Origin: Planctomycetota bacterium
GTDB taxonomy: Bacteria; Planctomycetota; UBA1135; GCA-002686595
DNA: 25,855 nucleotides
Direction of reading: 5' to 3'
Assembly (NCBI GenBank): GCA_020638875.1
Contig: JACKHS010000036.1
Coordinates: 1-25,855 of the forward strand
Of this stretch, positions 15,772 to 24,941 are shown piece after piece. Under the pieces are notes generated by a model. The model saw nothing but the letters and a program-made list of their open reading frames with translations, was not told the origin of the DNA and searched no databases. Within the stretch, counting starts at the first letter, position 1. Each line of letters starts with the position of its first letter. Position numbers and translations under genes: made by a program.

Positions 15772-17055
15772 GTGCAAGTCACCGTCGAACGTACCGGCCC
15801 CTGCGAGGCCAAGGTCTCCTTCACCGTCCCCCGCGAAGTCTTCGACCGCGAGTACCGCGCGGCGCTCAAGGCCTCCGGCAAGAACGTCAAGATGAAGGGC
15901 TTCCGCGCCGGCAAGGTGCCGGAGCAGATCCTCGAGCGGGAGTTCGGCGCGCAGGTGCGCCAGAAGGCGGTGGAGCACTTCCTGAACCAGGCCTACCAGA
16001 AGGCGGTCCAGGAGAACGAGCTCAAGCCGGTGGGTCACGAGCGCATCGCGCTCGACGCGATCGACCTCGCCGAGGGCGCCGACCTGGCGCACAGCTTCGA
16101 GATCAGCCTGGCGCCGGACTTCGAGATCGCCGACTACAAGGGCCTCGAGGTCACGACCGAGCTCGAGCCGGTCAGCGACGAGGAGATCGCCGAGGCGGTG
16201 GCCGACCTGCGCCTGCAGCGCTCGACGCCCGAGGAGGCCGGCGAGGCGGGCATCCCCGAGGACGGCCTGGCGCTGTGCAAGGTGGTCTGGGCGGTCGACG
16301 GCGAGACGCTGCTCGAGCGCGACGGCGTGCGCCTGGCGCCGCTGGCCCCGCCCCCGGGCGTGGACGCCAAGGCCTTCCAGGAGGCGCTGCAGGGCAAGCA
16401 CGCGGGCGACGCGTTCGAGCTCGAGCTGACCGTGCCGGCGGACTTCCACGAGGAAGAGCGCCGCGGGCAGACGGGCACGTGCACGGTCACCGTCAGCGAG
16501 GCGTACGCGATGACGCCGCCGAGCGACGAGGAGCTGTGGAAGCTGCTCGGCGTGGAGAGCCGCGGGGAGTTCGAGTCGACCGCGCGCGAGCGCCTCGAGC
16601 AGGCCAAGCAGTTCCAGGAGAACGCGCGTCAGGAGACGGTGCTGCTCGAAGGCCTGATCGACAAGCACGACTTCGCGCTGCCGACGCGGATGGTCGAGCA
16701 GCAGCTCGACGTGCGCAAGCAGGTCCTGCGCCAGGAGCTCGGTCAGGCGGGCGTGCCGGAGGACCAGCACGACGCGCAGGTCGAGGAGCGCGCGGAGGAG
16801 CTGGCCGCCGCGACCGAGAAGGCCGTGCGCGCGCTCTTCCTCGTGAATCGCATCGCCGCCGCCGAGGAGCTCAAGGTCGAGAACGAGGACCTGCAGCGCG
16901 AGGTCCAGGCGATCGCCCAGCGCCACGGCGCGCGGGTCGAGGAGGTCATCGAGTACTACCGGAAGAACAACCTCTTCCAGCAGATGCAGATCGAGCTCCT
17001 GGAGCGCAAGGTGCGCGTTTTCCTGCGTGAGAACGCGAAAATCGTTGAGCCCTAG
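15772..17055 (+). CDS. tig: Trigger factor, ribosome-associated chaperone and prolyl isomerase
   Basis: This 427-residue protein is of normal trigger-factor length. The N-terminal ribosome-binding domain (about 1-115) carries the signature GFRAGKVP (residues 43-50), which docks at the ribosomal exit tunnel. A central domain occupies the FKBP-type isomerase position (about 150-240), but its sequence is divergent (GLALCKVVWAVDGETL, GVRLAPLAPPPG), so isomerase activity is uncertain. The C-terminal chaperone arms are long charged helices (MVEQQLDVRKQVLRQEL; EEVIEYYRKNNLFQQMQIEL). The GTG start gives the expected N-terminus VQVTVERTG. It is followed by clpP and clpX in the conserved bacterial order, linking nascent-chain folding to degradation. 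Confidence 0.97.
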   Translation: MQVTVERTGPCEAKVSFTVPREVFDREYRAALKASGKNVKMKGFRAGKVPEQILEREFGAQVRQKAVEHFLNQAYQKAVQENELKPVGHERIALDAIDLAEGADLAHSFEISLAPDFEIADYKGLEVTTELEPVSDEEIAEAVADLRLQRSTPEEAGEAGIPEDGLALCKVVWAVDGETLLERDGVRLAPLAPPPGVDAKAFQEALQGKHAGDAFELELTVPADFHEEERRGQTGTCTVTVSEAYAMTPPSDEELWKLLGVESRGEFESTARERLEQAKQFQENARQETVLLEGLIDKHDFALPTRMVEQQLDVRKQVLRQELGQAGVPEDQHDAQVEERAEELAAATEKAVRALFLVNRIAAAEELKVENEDLQREVQAIAQRHGARVEEVIEYYRKNNLFQQMQIELLERKVRVFLRENAKIVEP

Positions 17056-17078
17056 GGCACCCCGGCCCGAAGAAGCCC

Positions 17079-17103
17079 CGGCCCCCTCTTGAATCGGGGG
17101 CCG
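17079..17103 (+). terminator. 8-bp hairpin between tig and clpP
   Basis: CGGCCCCC (17079-17086) pairs with GGGGGCCG (17096-17103) around a nine-base loop TCTTGAATC. It lies 24 bases after the tig stop and 94 before clpP. It could partly terminate tig transcription or protect the mRNA 3' end. No TANNNT promoter box close to clpP was found, so read-through is expected. Confidence 0.4.
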
Positions 17104-17196
17104 CGCTCCTCCAAACCATGCCTCGCGCCACCGCGGCGCGCCTGGCATCCGCCCTCAGCGACACCTCAGCCCCCCGCGCGACGACAACGCCCCCCC

Positions 17197-17781
17197 ATGA
17201 GCTACGTCCCCTACGTCATCGAGAAGACCGGTCGCGGCGAGCGCACGTACGACATCTACTCGCGCCTGCTCGAGGACCGCATCATCTTCCTCGGCACCGA
17301 GGTCAACGACCACGTCGCCAACTCGGTGATGGCCCAGCTCCTGTTCCTGGACAAGTCGGGCCACACGCAGGACATCAAGATGTACATCAACTCGCCGGGC
17401 GGCTCCGTCACGGCGGGCCTGGCCATCTACGACACGATGCAGCTCGTCGAGCCCGACATCGCGACGTACTGCCTCGGCCAGTGCGCCTCGATGGGCGCCG
17501 TGCTGCTCGCGGGCGGCACCAAGGGCAAGCGCTTCGCGCTCCCCAACAGCCGCGTCATGATCCACCAGCCCTGGGGCGGCGCCCAGGGCACGGCGATGGA
17601 CATGGAGATCCAGATCAAGGAGACGCTGAAGCTCAAGCACCGCCTGGAGTCCATCCTGGGGCACCACTGCGGCAAGAGCGCGGAGGAGGTCGCCAAGGCC
17701 ACCGAGCGCGACAACTTCCTCTCGCCCGAGGAGGCGCAGGCCTTCGGCCTGATCGACCACATCGTCGCCCGCGCCGAGTAA
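17197..17781 (+). CDS. clpP: ATP-dependent Clp protease proteolytic subunit
   Basis: This 194-residue serine protease forms the tetradecameric barrel that degrades substrates fed by ClpX. The catalytic triad is present: Ser98 in QCASMGAVLL, His123 in SRVMIHQP, and Asp172 in ERDNFLSPEEA. The oxyanion-region INSPGGSVTAGLAIYDTM is intact, as is the tail AQAFGLIDHIV. The start at MSYVPYVIEK gives the standard short N-terminal loop; upstream in-frame sequence is Pro/Arg-rich and unlike ClpP. The gene is 141 bases after tig and followed by clpX after 20 bases. There is no Shine-Dalgarno; six Cs precede the ATG. Confidence 0.98.
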   Translation: MSYVPYVIEKTGRGERTYDIYSRLLEDRIIFLGTEVNDHVANSVMAQLLFLDKSGHTQDIKMYINSPGGSVTAGLAIYDTMQLVEPDIATYCLGQCASMGAVLLAGGTKGKRFALPNSRVMIHQPWGGAQGTAMDMEIQIKETLKLKHRLESILGHHCGKSAEEVAKATERDNFLSPEEAQAFGLIDHIVARAE

Positions 17782-17789
17782 CGGCGTAG

Positions 17790-17795
17790 TAGGAT
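17790..17795 (+). promoter_or_regulatory. Candidate -10 box (TAGGAT), leaderless clpX promoter
   Basis: TAGGAT lies in the 20-base gap after the clpP stop and ends six bases before the clpX ATG. It would give clpX its own leaderless transcript besides read-through from tig-clpP. Confidence 0.45.
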
Positions 17796-17801
17796 CGTTG
17801 C

Positions 17802-19223
<1,422 letters not shown>

Positions 19224-19230
19224 GCGGAGC

Positions 19231-19248
19231 CCCGCGCGCCGGCGCGGG
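19231..19248 (+). terminator. 7-bp GC hairpin after clpX
   Basis: CCCGCGC (19231-19237) pairs with GCGCGGG (19242-19248) across a four-base loop, eight bases after the clpX stop. It is followed by a GGCCCAGCGCGC direct repeat (19251-19262 and 19274-19285). Termination is inferred from position; there is no T tract. Confidence 0.4.
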
Positions 19249-19404
19249 AAGGCCCAGCGCGCCTGCGCGGACTGGCCCAGCGCGCAGGAGGCGCGAACGA
19301 CGGCGGGAGCGACGCGCGCGCCCGCCCGTGCCCGCGTCGGGGATCGCCCGCGCACCCGGGTGCGGAGACCCGGACTGAGCGCAGACGCGCCCGCCGAATC
19401 GGGC

Positions 19405-19410
19405 TACCCT
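19405..19410 (+). promoter_or_regulatory. Candidate -10 box (TACCCT) of the DHH gene
   Basis: TACCCT ends seven bases before ATG 19418 with no Shine-Dalgarno. The same hexamer precedes the sirtuin gene. Confidence 0.5.
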
Positions 19411-19417
19411 AGCGCCC

Positions 19418-20389
19418 ATGGCTCGTGGCACCTCGCCCCTGCGGATCTACTACCACCGCGACTTCGACGGCATGGTCTCGGGGGCGATCCTCGCCTCCGT
19501 GCTGATCGACGTCTTCGGCGAGCGCGTCGAGTGGGAGTCGGTCAACTACGACCAGCGCCGCGACTGGAAGGCCTTCGGCGGCGGCTCGCGCTTCGCGATC
19601 GTGGACTTCCACTTCCACCCGCGGGCCGAGTACTGGTTCGACCACCACCCCACGACCTTCCTGACGCCCGAGCTGCGCGCGCAGTACGCGCCCTCGGAGC
19701 GCTGGCTGTGGGACGAGACGTCGCCGTCGTGCCCGCCGCTGATCCTCGCGCACGCCGAGCAGCACTGGCGCTACAGGCCGTGCGAGCGCTTCCGCGAGAT
19801 GGCGCGCTGGTCGGACATCGTCGACGCCGCGCGCTACGAGTCGGCCGAGCAGGCGATCTTCGGCGAGGACCCCGCGCTGCGCATCACGCGCGCGCTCACC
19901 GTGGCGCCAAGCACGGACTGGATCGACGGGCTCGTCGAGGCGATGACGACGCAGAGCCTGGAGCAGATCGCGAACAAGGAGAGCGTCGAGCTCGCGCACC
20001 AGCGCGCGAGCAAGAACCGCGACCGCGCGCTCGAGCAGTTCCCCTCGACGGTCGTCTGGGAGCGCGACGGCGTGCTGCTCTTCGACGCGTCCTCGGGCAA
20101 GGTGCGGCGCGAGCGCTTCGCGCCGTTCTACCACTACCCCAAGCTCGAGTACGCGGTCGGCGTGATCCCGACGCGCTCGGGCTTCCACGTGACCTGCGGC
20201 GAGAACCCCTGGAACACGCCCAAGCAGGGCTTGCACGTGGGCGAGCTGATGGAGCGCTACGGCGGCGGCGGCCACCGCGCGGTCGGCGGCGCCAACCCGC
20301 TCGACCTCGACGAGACGCAACGCATCGCCGAGGAGGTCGCGCAGCTCCTGCACGAGGCCGTGACCGGCGCCGGCGAGTCCGCCTCGTGA
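19418..20389 (+). CDS. DHH-family phosphoesterase
   Basis: This 323-residue protein has the DHH-DHHA1 layout. Metal-binding motifs are RDFDG (Asp15, Asp17), VDFHFH (Asp63) and the namesake FDHHP (Asp75-His76-His77). A later acidic residue in ARWSDIVDAA fits motif IV. The C-terminal substrate domain has the glycine-rich GGGGHRAVGGA (about 282-292). Such proteins hydrolyse phosphodiester or phosphoanhydride bonds (nanoRNA, cyclic dinucleotides, polyphosphate); with neither a RecJ core extension nor a GGDEF/PAS region, I cannot choose the substrate. The stop overlaps the rlmN GTG in GTGA, so the two genes are translationally coupled. Confidence 0.93.
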   Translation: MARGTSPLRIYYHRDFDGMVSGAILASVLIDVFGERVEWESVNYDQRRDWKAFGGGSRFAIVDFHFHPRAEYWFDHHPTTFLTPELRAQYAPSERWLWDETSPSCPPLILAHAEQHWRYRPCERFREMARWSDIVDAARYESAEQAIFGEDPALRITRALTVAPSTDWIDGLVEAMTTQSLEQIANKESVELAHQRASKNRDRALEQFPSTVVWERDGVLLFDASSGKVRRERFAPFYHYPKLEYAVGVIPTRSGFHVTCGENPWNTPKQGLHVGELMERYGGGGHRAVGGANPLDLDETQRIAEEVAQLLHEAVTGAGESAS

Positions 20390-21444
20390 CGACCGCGAGC
20401 TCCCCCACCCTCAGCGCGCTGCTGTTCGACATCGACGCGTTGACCGCGGAGGTCACCGCGCGCGGCGGGCGCGCCTTCCACGCCAAGGCGTTGCGCGGCG
20501 ACGTCCTGCAACGCGGCGTGCTCGACTACGACGCGATGACCTCGCTGCCCGCGGCGCTGCGCGAGCGCCTGGCCGCCGAGCTGCCGCTGTTCGGCACGCG
20601 CGAGCTGCGCCGCAACGTCGCGCAGGACGGCGCGACGAAGCTCCTGCTCGCGCTTGCCGACGAGGCGCCGGGGGCCCTGCGCACGGTCGAGACCGTGCAC
20701 ATCCCGCCCTCGCGCAAGAGCTCGACGAAGGGCGCGACGCTGTGCGTCTCGACCCAGGTCGGCTGCCCGGTGGGTTGCCCCTTCTGCGCGTCGGGCAAGC
20801 TCGGCCTCGAGCGCAACCTGACCCGCGCGGAGATCCTCGAGCAGTTCCTGCGCGGTCGCGCGCTCGGCGAGCTCTCGCGCGCGGTCGTGATGGGTATCGG
20901 CGAGCCGCTGCTCAACTTCGAGGAGCTCGCCGCGGCCCTCCAGCTCGTGCACGACGAGCTGGGCCTCGGCGCGCGCAAGGTCACCGTCTCGACGGTCGGC
21001 TTCCCCGACCGCCTGCGTCGCGCCGCCGAGCGCCGCCCGCCCTTCCAGCTCGCCATCTCGCTGCACACGCCCTTCGACGCGCAGCGCGACGAGCTCGTGC
21101 CGGCGATGTGCGGCACACCGATCGACGAGGTGCTCGCCGCGGGCGACGCCTGGTTCGAGGCGACCGGGCGCGAGGTGACCTACGAGTACGTCCTGCTCGG
21201 CGGCGTGAACGACACGCCCGAGCACCAGGCCGAGCTCGCGCGCCGCCTCGTTGGCCGTCGCGCGACGGTGAACCTGATCCCCTACAACCCCATCGCCCGC
21301 GACGGCGACTACCGGCGCCCCGCGCCGGAGCGCGTCGAGGACTTCCGCGCCGCGCTGGAGGCCGCCGGCCTGGTCGCGACCGTGCGCTGGTCGCGCGGCC
21401 TCGAGAGCGACGCAGCCTGCGGGCAGTTGCGGCTGCGGAGCTGA
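20386..21444 (+). CDS. rlmN: 23S rRNA (adenine2503-C2)-methyltransferase / tRNA methyltransferase RlmN
   Basis: This 352-residue radical-SAM methylase has the cluster motif GCPVGCPFCASG (Cys127, Cys131, Cys134), the preceding conserved TLCVSTQ cysteine (Cys120), and the C-terminal DAACGQL cysteine (Cys345) that forms the methylated or cross-linked intermediate. MGIGEPLLNFEEL, VTVSTVGFPDRL, AISLHTPFDAQRDELVPA and VNLIPYNPI are all standard. It adds a methyl to C2 of A2503 in 23S rRNA and, in many bacteria, A37 in tRNAs. The GTG start at 20386 overlaps the DHH stop and gives a normal-length protein; the frame is open further upstream but inside the DHH gene. A CarboxypepD_reg-repeat gene follows after 13 bases. 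Confidence 0.96.
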   Translation: MTTASSPTLSALLFDIDALTAEVTARGGRAFHAKALRGDVLQRGVLDYDAMTSLPAALRERLAAELPLFGTRELRRNVAQDGATKLLLALADEAPGALRTVETVHIPPSRKSSTKGATLCVSTQVGCPVGCPFCASGKLGLERNLTRAEILEQFLRGRALGELSRAVVMGIGEPLLNFEELAAALQLVHDELGLGARKVTVSTVGFPDRLRRAAERRPPFQLAISLHTPFDAQRDELVPAMCGTPIDEVLAAGDAWFEATGREVTYEYVLLGGVNDTPEHQAELARRLVGRRATVNLIPYNPIARDGDYRRPAPERVEDFRAALEAAGLVATVRWSRGLESDAACGQLRLRS

Positions 21445-21457
21445 GCGGGAACTTCGC

Positions 21458-23275
21458 ATGCGCGCGCCGCTCACCCTACTCGCCGTCGCGCTCTGCACCG
21501 CCCTCGCGCTGCTGCTGTACGCGCCGGGAGCCCCGCTGATGCGCGCGGGGATCGCAGCAACCGACGGGAGCGTTCCGAGCGCGCCGAAGGCCGACCAGCT
21601 CGCGCCAGTCGGGAGTGAGGCGGCGAGCCGCAGCGCACCGCGCGAGCGCGGAACGCGGACCGCGTCCCGGCAAGAGTCCGAGATCCCGAGCCCGGCCCCC
21701 ACGCCGCGGCGACCGGGCCACGTGCACGGTCGCGTGCTCGACGCGGACGGCGTGCCCGTCGAACAGGGCCACGTGCAGTTGCGCGATCTCGATGCACTCG
21801 GCGAGCCGGCCGCGTTCCTGGCGAGCGCCGAGACGACGCGGGACGGCGACTACGCGCTGCGCTTCGAGCGCGGCGGAACGTTCTCGCTGCGCGCGTGGAC
21901 ACACGGCGTCGGGAGCGTCGAGGTCGCGCATGCCTTCGCTGCCGGCAGCGACGTCGAGCTCGACCTCCGCTATCCGCCAGCCCCTGTGCTCGAAGCGCGC
22001 GTCGTCGACGCCGCTGGCGTCGGCGTCCCGGGCGTCGACGTGCGGGCGTCACGTGTCACGCTGGCGCGCGAGGACGCGCTGGGTTCTGGCCCGAGCGTGC
22101 GCAGCGACGACGCTGGCGCGGTGCGTTTCGTCGACCTCACCCCGGGCGACTACCATCTATACGACCTGCGCAGCGAGCAGCAGGCTCCGCTTCGCCTTAC
22201 CGAAGACCCCGTGCCCCACGGCGCTCGCGGTGTCGAGCTGCGCTGGCAGGGCCGACGCGCGACGCTGCGGGTGCTCGACGAGCGCGGCGCGCCGCTCGAC
22301 TCGCTCGTGCCTTTCGTCCTGCCCGTCGAGCGCCTCCGGGGCTCTGCGCTCTTCGTCGCGGCGCTCGGCGCGGACGGACGCGCGCAGCCGGAGTCGTTGC
22401 GCAGTCCGCCACGCCGTCGCGCCCTCGAGGGCGGCGCGATCGAGCTCGACCTGCGCGAGGGCGCGATCTACGCGGTAGGCGTCGTGTCCGCCGATCGAGA
22501 GCTCGCGGAGGCCGCGTGGCGCCCGAGCGGCGACGCCGCGCCCGGGGAGCTCGTGCTGCGCCTGAGCGCGCCGCAAGAGGGCTCCTGCCTGCGCTTCGAG
22601 CTACTCGGTCCAGATGGCGCTCCGTGGCACCGCGGCGCGCGGGTACTCGTGTCGACGGCGGCGAGCGACGTACCGCTGCGCGAGCTGCGAACGGTGACCG
22701 GCGCGGGCGCGTTCCGCTTGGGCGCGGGCAGCTACCGCGTGCGAGCGATCACCGAACCGGCGCGCGTCACGCGCGGTGGCCCTTCCAGCGACGTGCCGTG
22801 CACTCCGGCGGAGCGCGTGGTCGAGGTGACGGCCGGACGCGAGACGCTCGTGGAGCTGTCGCTCGGCGCGAGCGGGCGGCTCGCGCTCACGCTCGAGGAC
22901 GAGCTCGATTCGGAAGTGCGACCTCCGCCCACCGGGGAGTCGCCCGCCGAGTCGCTGCGACGTCTCGCGCGAGGCGCGCGCGTGCACCTGCTCGCTGCGG
23001 AGGGCGGCACGCGCCTAGACCCGGAGTTCGAGTTCCGCGCGCCTAGAAGTTCGACTGTCCTCCTGCAAGCCCCCCGCGGCGACGCGCAGGTCTCGGTCGA
23101 GCCCTGGATTCCGCTCGGGGTAACGGGCACGTCGGTCACTCCGCTCGCGCCGGGTGACTACGAGCTCGTCGTCGAGCTCGAGGGCCTGCGCACGCGTCGA
23201 GTGCCGGTCACGATCCGACTCAACGCGACGACCGAGCGAACACTGCACCTTTCCTCGGCAGACCGTGCACCATAG
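21458..23275 (+). CDS. Exported CarboxypepD_reg-like repeat protein
   Basis: This 605-residue protein has an N-terminal hydrophobic segment (LTLLAVALCTALALLLYAPGAPL) serving as signal or anchor, then a long Ser/Pro/Arg-rich linker and several beta-sandwich units. Clear units start at VHGRVLDADGVPVEQGHV (about 89) and LEARVVDAAGVGVPGVDV (about 175); later ones are more divergent (ATLRVLDERGAPLDSL, EGSCLRFELLGPDGAPW). No enzyme motif is seen. The same domain type occurs at 4002 and 9609. Codons end in A or T visibly more often than in neighbours (for example CCA, AGT, GCA, GGA, CAA close together), suggesting weaker selection or more recent arrival. It may be cotranscribed with rlmN (13-base gap, weak GGGA before the ATG). 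Confidence 0.88.
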   Translation: MRAPLTLLAVALCTALALLLYAPGAPLMRAGIAATDGSVPSAPKADQLAPVGSEAASRSAPRERGTRTASRQESEIPSPAPTPRRPGHVHGRVLDADGVPVEQGHVQLRDLDALGEPAAFLASAETTRDGDYALRFERGGTFSLRAWTHGVGSVEVAHAFAAGSDVELDLRYPPAPVLEARVVDAAGVGVPGVDVRASRVTLAREDALGSGPSVRSDDAGAVRFVDLTPGDYHLYDLRSEQQAPLRLTEDPVPHGARGVELRWQGRRATLRVLDERGAPLDSLVPFVLPVERLRGSALFVAALGADGRAQPESLRSPPRRRALEGGAIELDLREGAIYAVGVVSADRELAEAAWRPSGDAAPGELVLRLSAPQEGSCLRFELLGPDGAPWHRGARVLVSTAASDVPLRELRTVTGAGAFRLGAGSYRVRAITEPARVTRGGPSSDVPCTPAERVVEVTAGRETLVELSLGASGRLALTLEDELDSEVRPPPTGESPAESLRRLARGARVHLLAAEGGTRLDPEFEFRAPRSSTVLLQAPRGDAQVSVEPWIPLGVTGTSVTPLAPGDYELVVELEGLRTRRVPVTIRLNATTERTLHLSSADRAP

Positions 23276-23733
23276 GAGCCTGCCCGAGACGTGCTTCGGT
23301 TCCCGGCATGGGGCCTTCGCTTCGGTGCGGCCACAGGGAACGCGGGTGGATCGGGGATTCGTCGAACCTCTCGGACATCGGGACGGCGCCGGGTGAAGTA
23401 TCGGACGGGCACCTGGCGTTCGTCCGGCGTGAACGCTTCGCGCGCGGCAGTGAGCGCGAGTCGGTCGTCGCGCCGTTCGAAGGGTTGGTTTCGCCAACGG
23501 CCGTACGCGCGCCACTCGCCCCGTCATGGCGGAGCCAACGCGGACGGCGTGTGAAGAACGGCGCGACGCGCGGAACATCGAGCTGCGCACGAGGGACTTA
23601 CGCACGTGTAGGGTAGCGACGAAGACACAACGGGGTAGTACGCTTCTTCCATAGCGATCGATGATCCCCCTCCACGCCTGGCTCGACTCGGGGCGCCGGG
23701 CATGGACATCACCGCCCCGACCTCCCCAAACGC
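23276..23733. other. Gene-free stretch, lower GC, with possible promoter of the Cys-rich gene
   Basis: This 458-base gap is visibly less GC-rich than the rest of the window. Short open frames cross it on both strands (for example 23308-23616 plus), but none has a ribosome site, a family likeness or the codon pattern of the neighbours. TACGCT at 23639-23644 and nearby TAGGGT/TAGTAC are candidate -10 boxes for the gene at 23734, giving a leader of about 80-90 bases. No hairpin terminator was recognised after the gene ending at 23275. Confidence 0.4.
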
Positions 23734-24120
23734 ATGAACAGCTTCACGATGAATCGCTCCCTCTCCCTCGCCGCGTTCCTGTTGCTCGGGGCGGCGCTCC
23801 CGGTCGAGACCTCCGTCGCGACCCCGTCCCTCGCCGACACCTGCAGTACCTCGCTGACGGAGGTCCAGACCTCCTGCGACTGCGGCGGTGTGACCTGCAC
23901 GGTCGTCAAGACGCTGACGCCCACCTCGCTGGACGACTGCGAAGGCTGCAAGCTCGTCTACCACATCTGGATCAACTGCGGTGGCGCGCCGTGCTCCTAC
24001 AAGGACGTGGGCGAGATGACGATCGACTGCAACAGCTCCGAGCGCCTGCAGGAAGCCTGCCCGGGGAACCCGCACGACAACATCCTCAACATCCTGTTCG
24101 CCTGCGGAGGGTGCGAATGA
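23734..24120 (+). CDS. Secreted cysteine-rich small protein
   Basis: This 128-residue product has a Sec signal (NRSLSLAAFLLLGAALPVETSVA). The mature part has twelve cysteines, several in pairs: SCDCGG, TC, DDCEGC, NCGGAPC, DC, AC, and the C-terminal FACGGCE. The even number and exported location suggest up to six disulfides. It has few charged residues, and Thr/Ser-rich strands (TCTVVKTLTPTS) suggest a small beta fold. The CxC and CxxC pairs could also bind metal. No known family is recognised. Met1 or Met6 may be the start; both keep the signal. Its TGA overlaps the next ATG (ATGA), so it is coupled to a membrane-anchored partner. Confidence 0.8.
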   Translation: MNSFTMNRSLSLAAFLLLGAALPVETSVATPSLADTCSTSLTEVQTSCDCGGVTCTVVKTLTPTSLDDCEGCKLVYHIWINCGGAPCSYKDVGEMTIDCNSSERLQEACPGNPHDNILNILFACGGCE

Positions 24121-24863
24121 ACCAGCCAGCCAACGAAGCCGCCGCTCCGGGCCAAGGCCGACGCGGCCTCGGCGTCGGACTGGGTATCCTGGCGGCGCTG
24201 CTGCTGGGCTACTGGGCGGGTCGTACGGAGCGCGCGGCTCCCGGAGCGAGCGTCGACTCGGGCGTGGCCGCCCTGGAGCCGCCGGCCGAGGCTCCCGCTG
24301 CACCGACGCACGCCCATGCGGACCTGCGCCAGGACCCGTCGCGCGGTGCGGCCGTCGCCAACGAGGTCTTCTCGCGCATCGCCGAGGAGGTCGCCGCGGA
24401 GGCGCCGAAGCACCCCGAAGCGGTCCGCTGGCTGAGCGAGGAGGAGCTCCTCGAGCGCTACGGCGAGTCCTCCAAGGTCGACCTCATCAGCGCGAACCGC
24501 GCCGTCCTGTCCTCGCTCAGCGCGCGCTCCGACGAGCTGCTGTTCCAGCAGTTCGAGCGCGGGCAGTACCGCTCGGTGGTGGTGCCCTACGGGACGCCCA
24601 TCGAGCACTCGCTGAAGGCCGACGACGGCGGCCTGAAGTCGATCGCCACGCGCTCGGTCCCGCGCGAGGACGGCACGACGGAGCTGCAGCTCGTCGAGGT
24701 GCGCTTCAACGACCACGAAGACCTGCTGGCGCTCGACCACGAGGCCGCCTGGCTGAGCGGCTACCTCAAGGACAAGTACGGGTATGACCCGATCCTCGGG
24801 GACGTCGGCCGCATCCTGCCCGAGCCGGCGCCGAGCCGGGGCACGGAGTCCGAGCCGCGCTGA
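24117..24863 (+). CDS. Membrane-anchored protein coupled to the Cys-rich protein
   Basis: This 248-residue protein starts at an ATG overlapping the upstream stop (ATGA). A short polar N-terminus is followed by one helix (GLGVGLGILAALLLGYWAG) and a basic residue, then an Ala/Pro-rich linker and a predominantly helical domain (VANEVFSRIAEEVAAEA, EAVRWLSEEELLERYG, ANRAVLSSLSARSDELLFQQFERG) ending in a beta section (VVVPYGTPIEHSL, TTELQLVEVRFNDHED) and a Pro-rich tail. There is no catalytic motif and there are no cysteines in the outer part, unlike its partner. The function is unknown; coupling suggests the two products are made in fixed ratio and may interact at the envelope. A strong hairpin follows. 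Confidence 0.85.
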   Translation: MNQPANEAAAPGQGRRGLGVGLGILAALLLGYWAGRTERAAPGASVDSGVAALEPPAEAPAAPTHAHADLRQDPSRGAAVANEVFSRIAEEVAAEAPKHPEAVRWLSEEELLERYGESSKVDLISANRAVLSSLSARSDELLFQQFERGQYRSVVVPYGTPIEHSLKADDGGLKSIATRSVPREDGTTELQLVEVRFNDHEDLLALDHEAAWLSGYLKDKYGYDPILGDVGRILPEPAPSRGTESEPR

Positions 24864-24882
24864 TCCCGGCGTCGTGAACGGC

Positions 24883-24922
24883 CGCGCGGGCGCCCGGGGA
24901 GCGGTCCCCGGGCGCCCGCGCG
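24883..24922. terminator. Perfect 18-bp hairpin between convergent genes
   Basis: Arms 24883-24900 and 24905-24922 are perfectly complementary around a four-base GCGG loop, the strongest hairpin in the window. It lies 19 bases after the plus-strand gene and 19 bases from the minus-strand transaminase stop, so it probably ends both transcripts. Confidence 0.8.
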
Positions 24923-24941
24923 CGTGTCCGCGGTGCCCCGC

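Noticed and set aside
19251..19285. GGCCCAGCGCGC direct repeat as a CRISPR or attachment site
   Set aside because: Only two 12-base copies with an 11-base spacer and no related genes; likely chance in GC-rich DNA.
23308..23616. 102-codon plus-strand open frame in the gap after the repeat protein
   Set aside because: No ribosome site or family likeness, and third-position GC clearly lower than in real genes here; overlapping minus-strand frames are no better.
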